Below the pieces are notes generated by a model. That model had not been told where the DNA came from. It made no database searches and worked only from the letters and a program-made list of their open reading frames with translations. The position numbers were made by a program, and so were the translations under genes. A DNA stretch of 64,000 nucleotides from JACMLD01 sp038207265 (GTDB lineage Bacteria; Bacteroidota; Bacteroidia; Chitinophagales; Chitinophagaceae), in contig JBBQZZ010000001.1 in assembly GCA_038207265.1 (NCBI GenBank), positions 124,001 through 188,000 of the forward strand, read 5' to 3'. How positions within the stretch are numbered: the first letter of the stretch is position 1; every line of letters begins with the position of its first letter. Positions 25,130-34,884 of the stretch are shown here, piece after piece.

Positions 25130-26401
25130 TTATATTGTCCATTCAACAATATTATTTACCCATTCCGCCCTGTGAGGAGTGGTTATTTTAATGTAATTAT
25201 CTGTATAGCCTTCCATCATGGCATTCTTAGCAAATGCCTCAAACAATACCTTGCGGGTTTGTCCAAGATGCTGTGCAGTAAAATATTGCATTTTCATATA
25301 AGACAGGTTGCGCAAAATCTTATTGCGTTGAAGACGAGTATTGATGGGAATGACCGGTTTTATTTCCAATGCCCTGGTATTATCTCTTTCAGAATAAGTA
25401 AAAACATGGAGATAGGATATATCCAACGCCTGCAAAAATGCAAGCGTTTCCTCAAAAGCCTCCTCTGTTTCACCCGGAAAACCAACAATTACGTCAACAC
25501 CAATGGCGCAGTGAGGCATCAGGCTTTTGATCAATCTTACCCGCTCGGTATATAATTCTCTTTTATACCGCCTTCGCATCAATGCCAGTACTTTATTGCT
25601 GCCACTTTGTAATGGAATATGGAAATGCGGCATGAACTTGTTGCTGCCGGCAACAAATTCAATGATCTCATTGGTTAATAAGTTCGGCTCGATGGAAGAA
25701 ATGCGGTACCGCTCAATCCCCGACACTTTCTCCAACGCTTGTATAAGCTGAAAGAAATCTTCTGCAGCCAAATTACCATCCGGTCCTTTTCCAAAATCTC
25801 CGAGATTTACACCGGTTAATACAATCTCTTTTACACCTGTTGCAGCCAGTTGTTCAGCCGTTTTAACCACATTGACAATTGAATCACTCCTGCTTTTTCC
25901 TCTTGCCATCGGAATGGTACAGAAAGAACAATTATAATCACAACCATCCTGCACTTTTAAAAATGTGCGGGTGCGATCATTCACAGAAAATGAAGCATTG
26001 AAACCGGAAACGTCATCAATATCACAACTGCAGATCTTTGCAGAATCTCCTTTGGATAATTCTTTTACATGCTGAACGATATTAAATTTTTCAGCAGCGC
26101 CCAATACCAAATCCACACCCGGTATGGCCGCTATTTCGGCGGGTTTTAATTGAGCATAACAACCAGTAATAACCACCAGGCTTTCGGGAGCTTTTCGTTG
26201 AATGCGACGCACAAGATGCCGGCACTCCTTATCTGCATTATCCGTTACAGAACAGGTATTGATTACATATACATCAGCGGTTTCATCAAACGCCTTTTTT
26301 TCAAAGCCTTCATTTTCAAGTAACCTTGAAATTGCGGAAGTCTCTGAAAAATTCAGTTTACAACCCAGTGTATGAAACGCTACCGTTCTTGCTGCTGCCA
26401 T
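25130..26401 (-). CDS. mtaB: tRNA-t6A37 methylthiotransferase MtaB
   Basis: Radical SAM enzyme that adds a methylthio group to t6A37 of tRNAs decoding ANN codons. 423 residues. The N-terminal UPF0004 domain starts VAFHTLGCKLNFSETSAISR, with further cluster cysteines in VINTCSVTD and VVITGCYAQ. The radical SAM cluster is CDYNCSFC (C-x3-C-x2-C), then GVNLGDFG, HIPLQSGSNKVLALMRRRY and IVGFPGETEE, and a C-terminal TRAM-like end. HTLGCKxN separates MtaB from MiaB and RimO. A second family member, rimO, lies at 31687. Confidence 0.95.
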   Translation of the reverse strand: MAAARTVAFHTLGCKLNFSETSAISRLLENEGFEKKAFDETADVYVINTCSVTDNADKECRHLVRRIQRKAPESLVVITGCYAQLKPAEIAAIPGVDLVLGAAEKFNIVQHVKELSKGDSAKICSCDIDDVSGFNASFSVNDRTRTFLKVQDGCDYNCSFCTIPMARGKSRSDSIVNVVKTAEQLAATGVKEIVLTGVNLGDFGKGPDGNLAAEDFFQLIQALEKVSGIERYRISSIEPNLLTNEIIEFVAGSNKFMPHFHIPLQSGSNKVLALMRRRYKRELYTERVRLIKSLMPHCAIGVDVIVGFPGETEEAFEETLAFLQALDISYLHVFTYSERDNTRALEIKPVIPINTRLQRNKILRNLSYMKMQYFTAQHLGQTRKVLFEAFAKNAMMEGYTDNYIKITTPHRAEWVNNIVEWTI

Positions 26402-26409
26402 AAGAGGCG

Positions 26410-26417
26410 CAAAGGTA
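26410..26417 (-). promoter_or_regulatory. Candidate -7 box directly in front of mtaB
   Basis: Reads TACCTTTG on the minus strand (TAnnTTTG), only 8 nt from the mtaB ATG. Transcription would start at or within a few bases of the start codon. Confidence 0.45.
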
Positions 26418-26527
26418 AAGCATTTTAAATTTTAGAATGTAGATTGCAGCCAGTAGATTTGAGGGCATGTCCGAGCAATGAATCGCTAAAAACTTACCCG
26501 TTCTTTCACTAATTGCTTCAATTAACA

Positions 26528-26968
26528 ATGAATAAAAAAGCACTTCCTTATATTTTACTTGCGCTGCTTGTGATAGCCGCGCTAACAATCAAACGTTGTA
26601 AACGGGGTAGCACAACCATTACCAATCCACGGGAACAAACCGATAACGTTAACCGCAACAATGGGCTGGACAGGCGGATCAGTTTCCTGGAATATACACA
26701 GCATGCAAAATGCCGCATGGATTGCAGGCATATAACACAGGAGGAGGTAAAGTATATTCTTCAAAACGGGCAAATCAATTATAAGAAAAGTGAAGCAAGT
26801 GGACATCCCTGTCCCACTTATGCTTTAGAAGGTTATTCCCCCGAAAAACAACACCTGCGTATTGTTTTTGCACAATGCGATTATAAAACAAAAGTTGTAA
26901 CCTGCATTGACCTGGACCAGGAGTTTGAATGTCATTGCGCGGGAGATGATAACAAGCATGAACAATAA
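26528..26968 (+). CDS. DUF4258 domain protein with membrane anchor
   Basis: The ATG at 26528 gives MNKKALPYILLALLVIAALTIKR, a single N-terminal helix; an upstream TTG is less likely. 146 residues. The rest matches DUF4258 (PF14076): YTQHAKCRMDCRHITQEEVKYILQNGQINYKK ending in LRIVFAQCDYKTKVVTCIDL. It has an unusual number of cysteines, including CHC near the end. The domain is related in layout to small RNase-toxin-like folds, but nothing shows toxin activity and there is no antitoxin partner. It precedes plsC by 20 nt. Confidence 0.7.
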   Translation: MNKKALPYILLALLVIAALTIKRCKRGSTTITNPREQTDNVNRNNGLDRRISFLEYTQHAKCRMDCRHITQEEVKYILQNGQINYKKSEASGHPCPTYALEGYSPEKQHLRIVFAQCDYKTKVVTCIDLDQEFECHCAGDDNKHEQ

Positions 26969-26988
26969 CCCCGGGAGAATGCGTATTT

Positions 26989-27735
26989 ATGAAGCCGATC
27001 TTAAAACCATTGCAACTACTGTATTCATTATATGCAATGCTTCTTTTTATTTTATTGATGCTGGTTGTTTTTCCTTTTGTATTGATTGCTTCGTTATTGG
27101 GTAAGGTTAGGGGTGGCAATATTATTTACGGGCTCTGCAGTTACTGGTCCGATGTTTGGTTTTTTCTTATTGCAGTTTATGCAAAAAAAATATTTGAATC
27201 ACCTGTTGATAAATCCAGGCAATACATTTTTGTAGCCAACCATATTTCATATATGGATGTTCCAATGATTGTGAAAGTAATTCGTCAGCCCGTACGTGCA
27301 CTGGGGAAATTTGAAATGAGCAAAGTACCGGTATTTGGTTTTATGTACAGGAACGCTGCGGTGATGGTGGATCGCAGCAGCCCGGAAAACCGTACCAAAA
27401 GCGTGATCACTTTAAAATCAATTGTACGGAAGGGAATATCCATATTCATTTTCCCGGAAGGAACATTTAATGAATCACCTGCCTTACTGAAAGAATTCTA
27501 TGATGGTGCTTTTAAAATTGCCATAGAAACGCAGACACCCTTAAAACCAATCATTTTCCCTGATACGGTTGAACGTTTGCATTATAAAAGTGTTTTTAGT
27601 TTTACACCCGGTCCATGCAGGGCCATCTTCCTGGATGAGGTTGACGTGGAAGGTTTGACGATAGAGGATGTACCTGCTTTGAAACAGCGTGTGTTTGTGT
27701 TGATGGAGGAAGGGCTGAAAAGGTATAAAGTGTAA
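26989..27735 (+). CDS. plsC: 1-acyl-sn-glycerol-3-phosphate acyltransferase
   Basis: Acylates lysophosphatidic acid at position 2 in phospholipid synthesis, at the inner membrane. 248 residues with an N-terminal hydrophobic region (YAMLLFILLMLVVFPFVLIASLL). NHISYMD is the NHxxxxD catalytic motif, YRNAAVMVDRSS the second block, and FPEGT the third. Probably co-transcribed with the DUF4258 gene just upstream. Confidence 0.92.
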   Translation: MKPILKPLQLLYSLYAMLLFILLMLVVFPFVLIASLLGKVRGGNIIYGLCSYWSDVWFFLIAVYAKKIFESPVDKSRQYIFVANHISYMDVPMIVKVIRQPVRALGKFEMSKVPVFGFMYRNAAVMVDRSSPENRTKSVITLKSIVRKGISIFIFPEGTFNESPALLKEFYDGAFKIAIETQTPLKPIIFPDTVERLHYKSVFSFTPGPCRAIFLDEVDVEGLTIEDVPALKQRVFVLMEEGLKRYKV

Positions 27736-27738
27736 GAA

Positions 27739-27806
27739 AGAAGGACTAAGATCTAAGGTGTAAGGTTTAAGGAAGAAGTATTAAGTAATAAGTTTTAAGT
27801 AATAAG
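27739..27806. repeat. Low-complexity repeat tract between plsC and priA
   Basis: Made of words such as CTAAGATCTAAGGTGTAAGGTTTAAGG and TTAAGTAATAAGT, the latter twice in a row (about 27781-27793 and 27795-27807). It runs into the apparent TTG start of priA, leaving no ordinary promoter or ribosome-binding site visible. Confidence 0.55.
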
Positions 27807-30293
27807 TTGAACGGACAAGTACATACGGAAGAATTGTTTCATATTACGCACACTTTGTTTGCGGAAGTACTCATTCCGCTTGCCCTTCCAAAAAATTATA
27901 CCTGGGCCGTACCTGAACATTTAAAAGACTCCGTTAAAGAAGGCTGCCGTGTGGAAGTAGTGTTGAAAAATAAAAAATATGCCGGATTACTGAAGCGATT
28001 GCATTCTGACGCGCCGGCTGCATTTGAACCAAAAGAAATATTGAATATACTCGATAATGAGCCCATTGTTTTTCCGCAGCAATTAAAACTCTGGGAATGG
28101 ATTTCTAATTATTATTTGTGCAGTGAAGGCGAAGTAATGCAAGCTGCATTACCCACTCATTTCAAACTCAGCAGTGAGACCATCCTATTATATAATGAAG
28201 ATGCCGGCGAAGATTTCAGTGACCTGGACAATGATGAGTTCCTGGTATCCGAGGCTTTATTGCTGAAGAAAGAGTTAAAGCTAACAGAAGTACAGCAGAT
28301 ACTGGATGCCAGTCATGTGTACCCGGTTATCAAGAGACTCATCGATAAAAAAATTTGTTTTGTCTGGGAGGAACTAAAAACTACTTATAAAGAAAAAAAG
28401 GAAACTTATGTATTGCTGAATCCAACATACAACAATGAAGAGCAACTGGGAGAATTACTGAACAACTGGAGCCGCGCGCCAAAACAAATGGAACTATTGC
28501 TTGCATTTCTTCATTTAATAAAAACGGAGGGAGAGGTAACACAACCGGCGCTGTTAAAAAAGTCCGGCGCTTCACTTGCTCAATTGAAAGGGCTTACTGA
28601 CAAGAATATTTTATTGGTCGAGAAAAGATCGGTTGACAGGTTAAAGCAATTGCCCAAAAACATAGTGATAGATTTTGAATTGAGCCCCGCGCAGAAAAAA
28701 TCATTGCAGGAAATCAAGGTCAGCTTTGAAAATAAAAATGTTTGCCTGCTGCATGGTGTCACATCAAGTGGCAAGACCCAGGTTTATATCAGTTTGATGG
28801 AAGAAGCACTTAGAAAAGGTAAACAGGTTCTTTTCATGCTACCTGAAATTGCACTGACCGCTCAAATCATCCGGCGGTTGCAGAAACATTTTGGCGGTTA
28901 TATACTAATTTATCATTCCAAATTCAGCCAGAATGAAAGGGTAGAGATATGGAACAAAGTAAAATCGGGTGAGGCAAAAATAATTTTGGGTGCCAGGTCT
29001 TCTTTGTTTCTTCCTTTCCAGGAACTTGGTTTGATAATATGTGATGAAGAACATGATGCTTCTTATAAGCAACAGGATCCGGCGCCGCGTTACCATGCAA
29101 GAGATGCGGCAGTTTACTTTGCTTCCCTGTTCAATGCAAAAGTTTTATTGGGAAGTGCCACTCCTTCATTGGAAAGCTATTACAATGCCAGCACCGGCAA
29201 ATATGGATTGGTGGAACTGAATGAACGTTATGGAAACATGGATATGCCGGTGATTGAGATAGTTGATACCAGGCTCATTAAAACAACAGACAAGAGCAAA
29301 GTAATTATTTCACCAAGATTACAGGAATCAATTGAAAGCAGTTTGGAACACAACAGGCAGGTGATACTTTTTCAAAACCGGCGCGGTTATTCGCCTTACC
29401 AGGTTTGCCAGGTTTGTGGATGGATACCTCATTGTAAATATTGCGATGTATCGCTGAGCTATCACAAGACAAAAGGAAAACTGGTTTGTCATTATTGTGG
29501 TACCGTATACCCGCTGGTTCAAACCTGTGAAGCCTGCGGCAACCATCTCTTTGCACAACAAAATTTTGGTACGGAAAGAATTGAAGAAGAACTGCAGGAA
29601 CTATTCCCGGAAGCAAAGATTTCCAGGATGGATGTGGACAGTGTTAAAGGGAAACACGGTCATGATGCGCTGATTCAATTATTCGAACAACATAAAATAC
29701 AAATTCTTGTTGGAACGCAAATGGTAGTGAAGGGGCTTGATTTTGAAAATGTGGAATTGGTAGGCATTCTGGATGCAGATGCAATCCTGGGCTTTACAGA
29801 CTTCAGGGTGAATGAGCGCGGCTTTCAACTGATGGAACAGGTAAGTGGAAGGGCCGGAAGAAAAGACATTGCAGGAAAAGTATTGATACAGGTAAGAAAT
29901 GTAAATCATCCAGTGTTATTAAAAGTGCAGCAACACGATTATAAAAGTTTTTACACCGAAGAAATAGAAGCCCGGAAACAATTTTCTTATCCGCCGTTTA
30001 CCAGGATCATTAATATTTTATTCAGGCACAAGGATAAGGATACTGTTGCAGGGGCTGCTCAAAATTTTGCGGCACAGTTAAAGCCTTACCTGGCACAATA
30101 TATGATTGGGCCCGCACAACCCGTTGTAGGCAAAGTGAGAAACCTGTTCTTAATGGAGCTGATGCTTAAGCTTCCGAAAAATGCGGGCCTTATTCAACAG
30201 TGCAAGCATTTGATATATACTTCCACTGCCATGATGCACGCAGATAAAAAATACAGGAGTGTACAGGTGATACCGGATGTTGATGCAATTTGA
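27807..30293 (+). CDS. priA: Primosomal protein N' (replication restart helicase PriA)
   Basis: 3'-5' superfamily 2 helicase that reloads the replisome at stalled forks. 828 residues if read from the TTG at 27807. The family N-terminus (FAEVLIPLALPKNYTWAVP) starts right after another TTG at 27855, a better start; no ATG lies nearby. Helicase motifs: HGVTSSGKTQVYI (Walker A), LPEIALTAQ, CDEEHD (Walker B), LGSATPSLES, and QNRRGYSP. Zinc-binding cysteines are in CQVCGWIPHCKYCDVSL, CHYCG and CEACG. GTQMVVKGLDFENV and QVSGRAGR complete it. Confidence 0.96.
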   Translation: MNGQVHTEELFHITHTLFAEVLIPLALPKNYTWAVPEHLKDSVKEGCRVEVVLKNKKYAGLLKRLHSDAPAAFEPKEILNILDNEPIVFPQQLKLWEWISNYYLCSEGEVMQAALPTHFKLSSETILLYNEDAGEDFSDLDNDEFLVSEALLLKKELKLTEVQQILDASHVYPVIKRLIDKKICFVWEELKTTYKEKKETYVLLNPTYNNEEQLGELLNNWSRAPKQMELLLAFLHLIKTEGEVTQPALLKKSGASLAQLKGLTDKNILLVEKRSVDRLKQLPKNIVIDFELSPAQKKSLQEIKVSFENKNVCLLHGVTSSGKTQVYISLMEEALRKGKQVLFMLPEIALTAQIIRRLQKHFGGYILIYHSKFSQNERVEIWNKVKSGEAKIILGARSSLFLPFQELGLIICDEEHDASYKQQDPAPRYHARDAAVYFASLFNAKVLLGSATPSLESYYNASTGKYGLVELNERYGNMDMPVIEIVDTRLIKTTDKSKVIISPRLQESIESSLEHNRQVILFQNRRGYSPYQVCQVCGWIPHCKYCDVSLSYHKTKGKLVCHYCGTVYPLVQTCEACGNHLFAQQNFGTERIEEELQELFPEAKISRMDVDSVKGKHGHDALIQLFEQHKIQILVGTQMVVKGLDFENVELVGILDADAILGFTDFRVNERGFQLMEQVSGRAGRKDIAGKVLIQVRNVNHPVLLKVQQHDYKSFYTEEIEARKQFSYPPFTRIINILFRHKDKDTVAGAAQNFAAQLKPYLAQYMIGPAQPVVGKVRNLFLMELMLKLPKNAGLIQQCKHLIYTSTAMMHADKKYRSVQVIPDVDAI

Positions 30294-30673
30294 TGCTGAA
30301 AATATCTTTCTATGGACCAATCTCAAATTCATAAATTTTACGGCTTCTTCTTTTTTCACCTTTTGACAGTGGTTTATTTTGATGTTATTTATGAAACAAT
30401 GTTTATCATGAGTTCAATGAAATTTCCTGGCTTTTTGCTTTGATACAATGATAACGATATCCCGGAATTTGATATTGTGAACGTACCGCATAATAATCAT
30501 GATTTGAATGTATGTTAACGCAATTCAGATGATGGCACCAGGAAACTGCCCCACAGTAATAACAAATCTTTCCCGTAAAGTAATTATATGACTGCACTGT
30601 GGTTATTTAACTATCGCGCCAAAATCAAATGCTCCCATAATTTTATGTATTTTGCCAACGGAGAAAATTACAA
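30294..30673. other. 380-bp intergenic region without a supported gene
   Basis: A GTG-initiated minus-strand frame (30406-30597) with several cysteines has no recognisable pattern and no usual start context. Just before murB the plus strand reads TATTTTG, one base short of the -7 consensus. Otherwise nothing is seen. Confidence 0.4.
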
Positions 30674-31684
30674 ATGCAAATCCAGGAAAATATTTCGCTT
30701 AAAAAACTCAATAGCTTCGGAATTGACGCAATTGCCCCAAGGTTTGGCGTCTTTAATTCAGCAGATGATCTAAAAGAATTTTCGATTCATAACAAAGACG
30801 ATCAACCGCTGTTGCTGGGCGGTGGAAGCAATATACTTTTCACAAAAAACATAAAACGCACCGTTTTAAAAAATGAGATCAAAGGCATTGCGAAAATTCA
30901 TGAAGATGATAAATTTATTTATGTAAGAGCAGGGGCAGGGGAGAACTGGCACCAGTTTGTGTTGTATTGTATTGAGCATGGTTATGCCGGAGTAGAGAAT
31001 TTGTCATTGATTCCGGGCAATGTAGGCGCCAGTCCCATGCAAAATATAGGGGCCTATGGTGTTGAAATCAAAGAAGTATTTCATGAACTGGAAGCTTATC
31101 ACCTGCGGGACAGAACAATGACCCGTTTTGGATTAAATGATTGTGCATTTGAATACCGCGATAGTGTATTTAAAAGAAAATACAAAGATCAATTCGCAAT
31201 ACTAACGGTTACGTACAGGCTAAGGAAACACCCTCAGTACAATACCAGTTACGGAGCATTAGAACAGGAGTTGGAAAAAATGGGAACAAAACATCTTTCT
31301 ATTGAAGCCATTTCGCAGGCGGTGAGCAATATACGTTCTTCAAAATTACCCGACCCCGCAGTCATTGGTAATGCCGGCAGTTTTTTTAAAAACCCGCAAG
31401 TAACTGAGGCCATTTATGAAAGCCTGAAAAAGGAATTCCCGGGTATAGTTGGTTACGTTGTAAATAACAATGAAATAAAACTTGCTGCCGGCTGGTTAAT
31501 TGAACAGTGTGGCTGGAAAGGTTTTCGCCGGGGAGACGCCGGCGTGCATGCCAGGCAGGCATTGGTTTTGGTGAATTATGGGAATGCCGGTGGTGCTGAA
31601 ATTTTTGACCTGAGTACGGAAATTCTCCATTCCGTAAAAGAAAAATTTGGTGTTGAGCTGGAAAGAGAAGTAAATATTTTTTAG
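30674..31684 (+). CDS. murB: UDP-N-acetylenolpyruvoylglucosamine reductase
   Basis: FAD/NADPH enzyme completing UDP-MurNAc synthesis for peptidoglycan. 336 residues of the type I (E. coli-like) class. LLLGGGSNILF binds FAD, NLSLIPGNVGASPMQNIGAYGVEI is the family signature, CAFEYRDSVFK carries the substrate-binding region, and GNAGSFFKNP contains the catalytic serine. AAGWLIEQCGWKGFRRGDAGVH and NYGNAGGAEI follow as usual. The ATG sits 17 nt after an AT-rich promoter-like stretch. It converges with rimO, 2 nt apart. Confidence 0.96.
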   Translation: MQIQENISLKKLNSFGIDAIAPRFGVFNSADDLKEFSIHNKDDQPLLLGGGSNILFTKNIKRTVLKNEIKGIAKIHEDDKFIYVRAGAGENWHQFVLYCIEHGYAGVENLSLIPGNVGASPMQNIGAYGVEIKEVFHELEAYHLRDRTMTRFGLNDCAFEYRDSVFKRKYKDQFAILTVTYRLRKHPQYNTSYGALEQELEKMGTKHLSIEAISQAVSNIRSSKLPDPAVIGNAGSFFKNPQVTEAIYESLKKEFPGIVGYVVNNNEIKLAAGWLIEQCGWKGFRRGDAGVHARQALVLVNYGNAGGAEIFDLSTEILHSVKEKFGVELEREVNIF

Positions 31685-31686
31685 TG

Positions 31687-32997
31687 TTATTCAATCACTT
31701 CAGCTTCCAGGTCGTAATCAAATGCCTTTGTAATTTTTACCTGCACAAAATTGCCAATGGTTAATTTCTTATTGCTGTGTACCACTACCTCATTATCTAC
31801 TTCTACACTGTCAAATTCTGTACGACCCAGATACCGTCCCGCTTCCTTTTTATCTATTAATACTTTAAACGTTTTTCCAACTTTCTCTTCGTTTTTCTCA
31901 AAAGAAATTTCCTGTTGCACTTCCATGATCTCCTGTGCGCGTCTTTCTTTTTCCGCAGCCGGAATATTATCTTTCAATTCATGTGCAGAAGTTCCTTCTT
32001 CATGCGAATATTGAAAAATACCAACGCGGTCAAACCGTTGTTCCATTAAAAATTCTTTCAAATCTTCAACATCTTCATTTGTTTCTCCCGGAAAACCAGC
32101 TATCAGTGTTGTTCTCAAACAAATACCGGGCAGCTTCTCACGGACTGCCGATAACAATTCTTTCATTTCCGATTTGGTAATATTCCTGCGCATTGCTTTC
32201 AGCATATTATCACTGGCATGCTGTAAAGGCATATCCAGGTAATTGCAAATATTGTCGCGTTGCCGCATCGTATCCAATATCTCCAATGGAAATTTTGAAG
32301 GATAAGCATAGTGCAATCGAATCCATTCAAGTCCCTGTACATCCGCGAGGCGGTTCAGCAGATCACTGAGCATTCTTTTTTTATAGATATCTAGGCCATA
32401 GTAAGTTAGTTCCTGGGCAATCAACATCACTTCTTTAACGCCTTTTCTTACCAACCCTTCAGCCTCTTTTACCAGTTCTTCTATTGTTTTACTTACATGC
32501 TGGCCACGCATCAGCGGGATAGCACAAAAGGAACAGGTACGGTTACAGCCTTCCGATATTTTCAGGTATGCATAATGTTTAGGTGTAGCCAATAAGCGTT
32601 CTCCCACTAACTCCGTTTTATAATCCGCATCAAATTGTTTGAGCATGAGTGGCAACTCCATGGTACCGAACCATGCATCCACATCGGGGATTTCTTTTTC
32701 AAGATCATCGCGGTAACGCTGACTGAGACAACCGGTAACATATACTTTATCTATTTTTCCGCGACGTTTCAATTCCAATTGATCCAGTATGGTATTTACA
32801 CTTTCTTCTTTTGCCTTGTCAATAAATCCACAGGTATTTACCACCACTATATTATGATCCAATTTGGCATTTTCATGCACCACTTCAATATCATTGGCCA
32901 TCAATTGCCCGCTCAACACTTCACTGTCCACCATGTTTTTGCTGCAACCCAGTGTAATAATATTGACCTTATCCTTTTTGAGTGTTCTTGTTTTCAT
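31687..32997 (-). CDS. rimO: Ribosomal protein S12 methylthiotransferase RimO
   Basis: Radical SAM enzyme that methylthiolates the conserved aspartate of ribosomal protein S12. The ATG at 32997 is used instead of a TTG three codons earlier; 436 residues. NIITLGCSKNMVDSEVLSGQL is the RimO-type N-terminus, VVNTCGFIDKAKEESVN and VTGCLSQRY supply cluster cysteines, and CNRTCSFC is the radical SAM triad. HYAYPSKFP, DMPLQHASDNMLKAMRR and AGFPGETNEDVEDL follow, with a C-terminal TRAM domain (ITKAFDYDLEAEVIE). Confidence 0.96.
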   Translation of the reverse strand: MKTRTLKKDKVNIITLGCSKNMVDSEVLSGQLMANDIEVVHENAKLDHNIVVVNTCGFIDKAKEESVNTILDQLELKRRGKIDKVYVTGCLSQRYRDDLEKEIPDVDAWFGTMELPLMLKQFDADYKTELVGERLLATPKHYAYLKISEGCNRTCSFCAIPLMRGQHVSKTIEELVKEAEGLVRKGVKEVMLIAQELTYYGLDIYKKRMLSDLLNRLADVQGLEWIRLHYAYPSKFPLEILDTMRQRDNICNYLDMPLQHASDNMLKAMRRNITKSEMKELLSAVREKLPGICLRTTLIAGFPGETNEDVEDLKEFLMEQRFDRVGIFQYSHEEGTSAHELKDNIPAAEKERRAQEIMEVQQEISFEKNEEKVGKTFKVLIDKKEAGRYLGRTEFDSVEVDNEVVVHSNKKLTIGNFVQVKITKAFDYDLEAEVIE

Positions 32998-33003
32998 GCC
33001 GCG

Positions 33004-33011
33004 CAAAGGTA
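33004..33011 (-). promoter_or_regulatory. Candidate -7 box directly in front of rimO
   Basis: Reads TACCTTTG on the minus strand, 6 nt from the rimO ATG, identical in sequence to the boxes of valS and mtaB. It implies little or no 5' untranslated region. Confidence 0.45.
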
Positions 33012-33206
33012 AACAGAAATGAGTGATAATTAACCACTGAAACGGCTTTAATCATCACCAAAAACAGCGGGAATTAGTAATAAAAAGTTGGCGGTTTTGG
33101 AAGCTGGGTCGCCCCTAAATAATTTTTAATTGACTCGTTCTATAGGTTCAGCTCAACTTAATGATGATTCTTATATGATGTGCCCCGCCCAGACTGGTGA
33201 ACTGCC

Positions 33207-34691
33207 TTACCTGAATTCGTCTTTAAACTTGTCGTATAACTTTTCGAATACCAAAAAATTTGGAATATATCGTTTGTGATTGGCAGCATCGGGAGTAAAT
33301 GCTTTATTTGCAGCAATGAACTTTTTTACATCTGACCAATGCGTTATTAATCTCAATGCTTTCATTCCCATGAATGCGGCTCCCAATGCAGATGCATCTG
33401 CGCCATGAAATACTTTCACCGGTTTATTTATGATATCGGTCATCATTTGCACCCACAAAGCAGATTCAATAAACCCACCGCTTACATAAACAACTTCAAT
33501 TGCTTCGCCATTTTCTTCCATCAGGTTTAAAACTTGCAGCAATGCAAAACAAATGGCTTCCATTATGGCCCGCATAAAATGTGCTTTTGTATGATTTGCA
33601 CTGATACCAAAGAAAATTCCTTTTGCTTCAGCATTCCATACCGGCGCTCTTTCACCATATATATAAGGAAGAAAAACAAGTCCGTCTGATCCGGCAGGGA
33701 TGGAAGCCGCCTGGGTCATGTACGCATCAAATTCATCTTTGGAAACAAAATTGTTTTCCAAAAAATTAACAGCAAACCATTTTAAGACATTGCCACCGTT
33801 ATTAATACCACCACCGCAGAGATAAGTTTTATCATCCACCAGGTAATTGAACAACTGATGGCTTGTACCAGTGATGGGCTCATCACTGAACTTTCTCGCA
33901 GCACCACTGGTACCAATGGTAATGGCCGCTTCTCCCGGTAAAACCGCTCCACTGCCAAGGTTTGCAAGACAACCGTCACCCGCACCCATTACAATTGGGG
34001 TGTTCTTTGGAAGGCCGGTAAGATTTGAAAACGGAGTAGCATAATTGTTAATGGTATAAGTTGGCAATACAGGTTTTGATAAATGATCTGCTGTAATGCC
34101 CGCAAAACTCATGGCATCTTTGTTCCATTCCAATTGTTTATTATCAAACAGACCCGATGCAGATGCAATAGAATAATCCACCAGGTATTCGTTACACAAC
34201 TGCTGCACAACATATTCTTTCATGGAAATAAACTTATGTGTAACTGCAAATATTTCCGGCTGCTGATCTTTTATCCATGCAATTTTACAAAGAGGCGACA
34301 TGGGGTGGATGGGCGTACCGGTTTGTTCATAAATCTGCTGTCCCATGCTGGTATCCTTCAACCGGGTTGCATATTGATTGCTCCTGATATCTGCCCATGT
34401 AAGTAACGGCGTTAAAGGTTTTCCATTTTTATCAACGGCCATTATACTGTGCATGGCCGCGCTGAATGATATGCATAGCACACTATCTGTTGTCTTAATT
34501 TTTGAAACGGCTTTTTTTATCACCGAACACACGGCATTCAATACAAGAGATGGATCTTGCTCACTGTAACCCGGTTGAGGCTGGTTGGTTGGATACCCTT
34601 CTTTTATTTCATCCAAAACCACTCCCGCCGTATTAATAATAACTGCCTTGCTATGTGTAGTGCCAATATCAACCCCTATCAAATAATGCAT
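33207..34691 (-). CDS. FGGY-family carbohydrate kinase, gluconokinase-like
   Basis: Phosphorylates a sugar or sugar acid using ATP in the cytoplasm. 494 residues. YLIGVDIGTTHSKAVI is the N-terminal phosphate-binding loop, TWADIRSNQYA and SPLCKIAWIKDQQPEIF fit the gluconokinase/xylulokinase branch, and GAGDGCLANLGSGAV with ITIGTSGAAR is the C-terminal ATP-binding region. The TW-D-R and P-H-PLCKI pattern favours gluconate. It is divergent from a GMC oxidoreductase and a gluconate-dehydrogenase subunit 3-like gene, which supports a sugar-acid role. Confidence 0.82.
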   Translation of the reverse strand: MHYLIGVDIGTTHSKAVIINTAGVVLDEIKEGYPTNQPQPGYSEQDPSLVLNAVCSVIKKAVSKIKTTDSVLCISFSAAMHSIMAVDKNGKPLTPLLTWADIRSNQYATRLKDTSMGQQIYEQTGTPIHPMSPLCKIAWIKDQQPEIFAVTHKFISMKEYVVQQLCNEYLVDYSIASASGLFDNKQLEWNKDAMSFAGITADHLSKPVLPTYTINNYATPFSNLTGLPKNTPIVMGAGDGCLANLGSGAVLPGEAAITIGTSGAARKFSDEPITGTSHQLFNYLVDDKTYLCGGGINNGGNVLKWFAVNFLENNFVSKDEFDAYMTQAASIPAGSDGLVFLPYIYGERAPVWNAEAKGIFFGISANHTKAHFMRAIMEAICFALLQVLNLMEENGEAIEVVYVSGGFIESALWVQMMTDIINKPVKVFHGADASALGAAFMGMKALRLITHWSDVKKFIAANKAFTPDAANHKRYIPNFLVFEKLYDKFKDEFR

Positions 34692-34884
34692 AATAATATA
34701 GAATACCCGAATATAAAAATATCAGTTCATTTCGTACCAAAAGATTTTAATTGAATAAGAATAATACCGACTGTGTAACATATTATCTTTTTGTACCGCA
34801 TTAATAAATTTTCATTTAATCCGCATGCAAGAATTGTTTACATTTATTCTTTCAATAACAGCTTTTAAAGAAATAAATCATTTC

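Noticed and set aside
25112..25555. 147-codon plus-strand frame
   Set aside because: It is fully antisense to the conserved C-terminal half of mtaB.
26528..26968. DUF4258 protein as a toxin of a toxin-antitoxin pair
   Set aside because: It carries a membrane anchor, is the upstream partner of plsC, and has no small antitoxin-like gene beside it.
30406..30597. Cysteine-rich 63-codon frame on the minus strand
   Set aside because: It starts at a GTG with no promoter or ribosome-binding context, shows no known zinc-finger spacing, and lies antisense to the murB upstream region.
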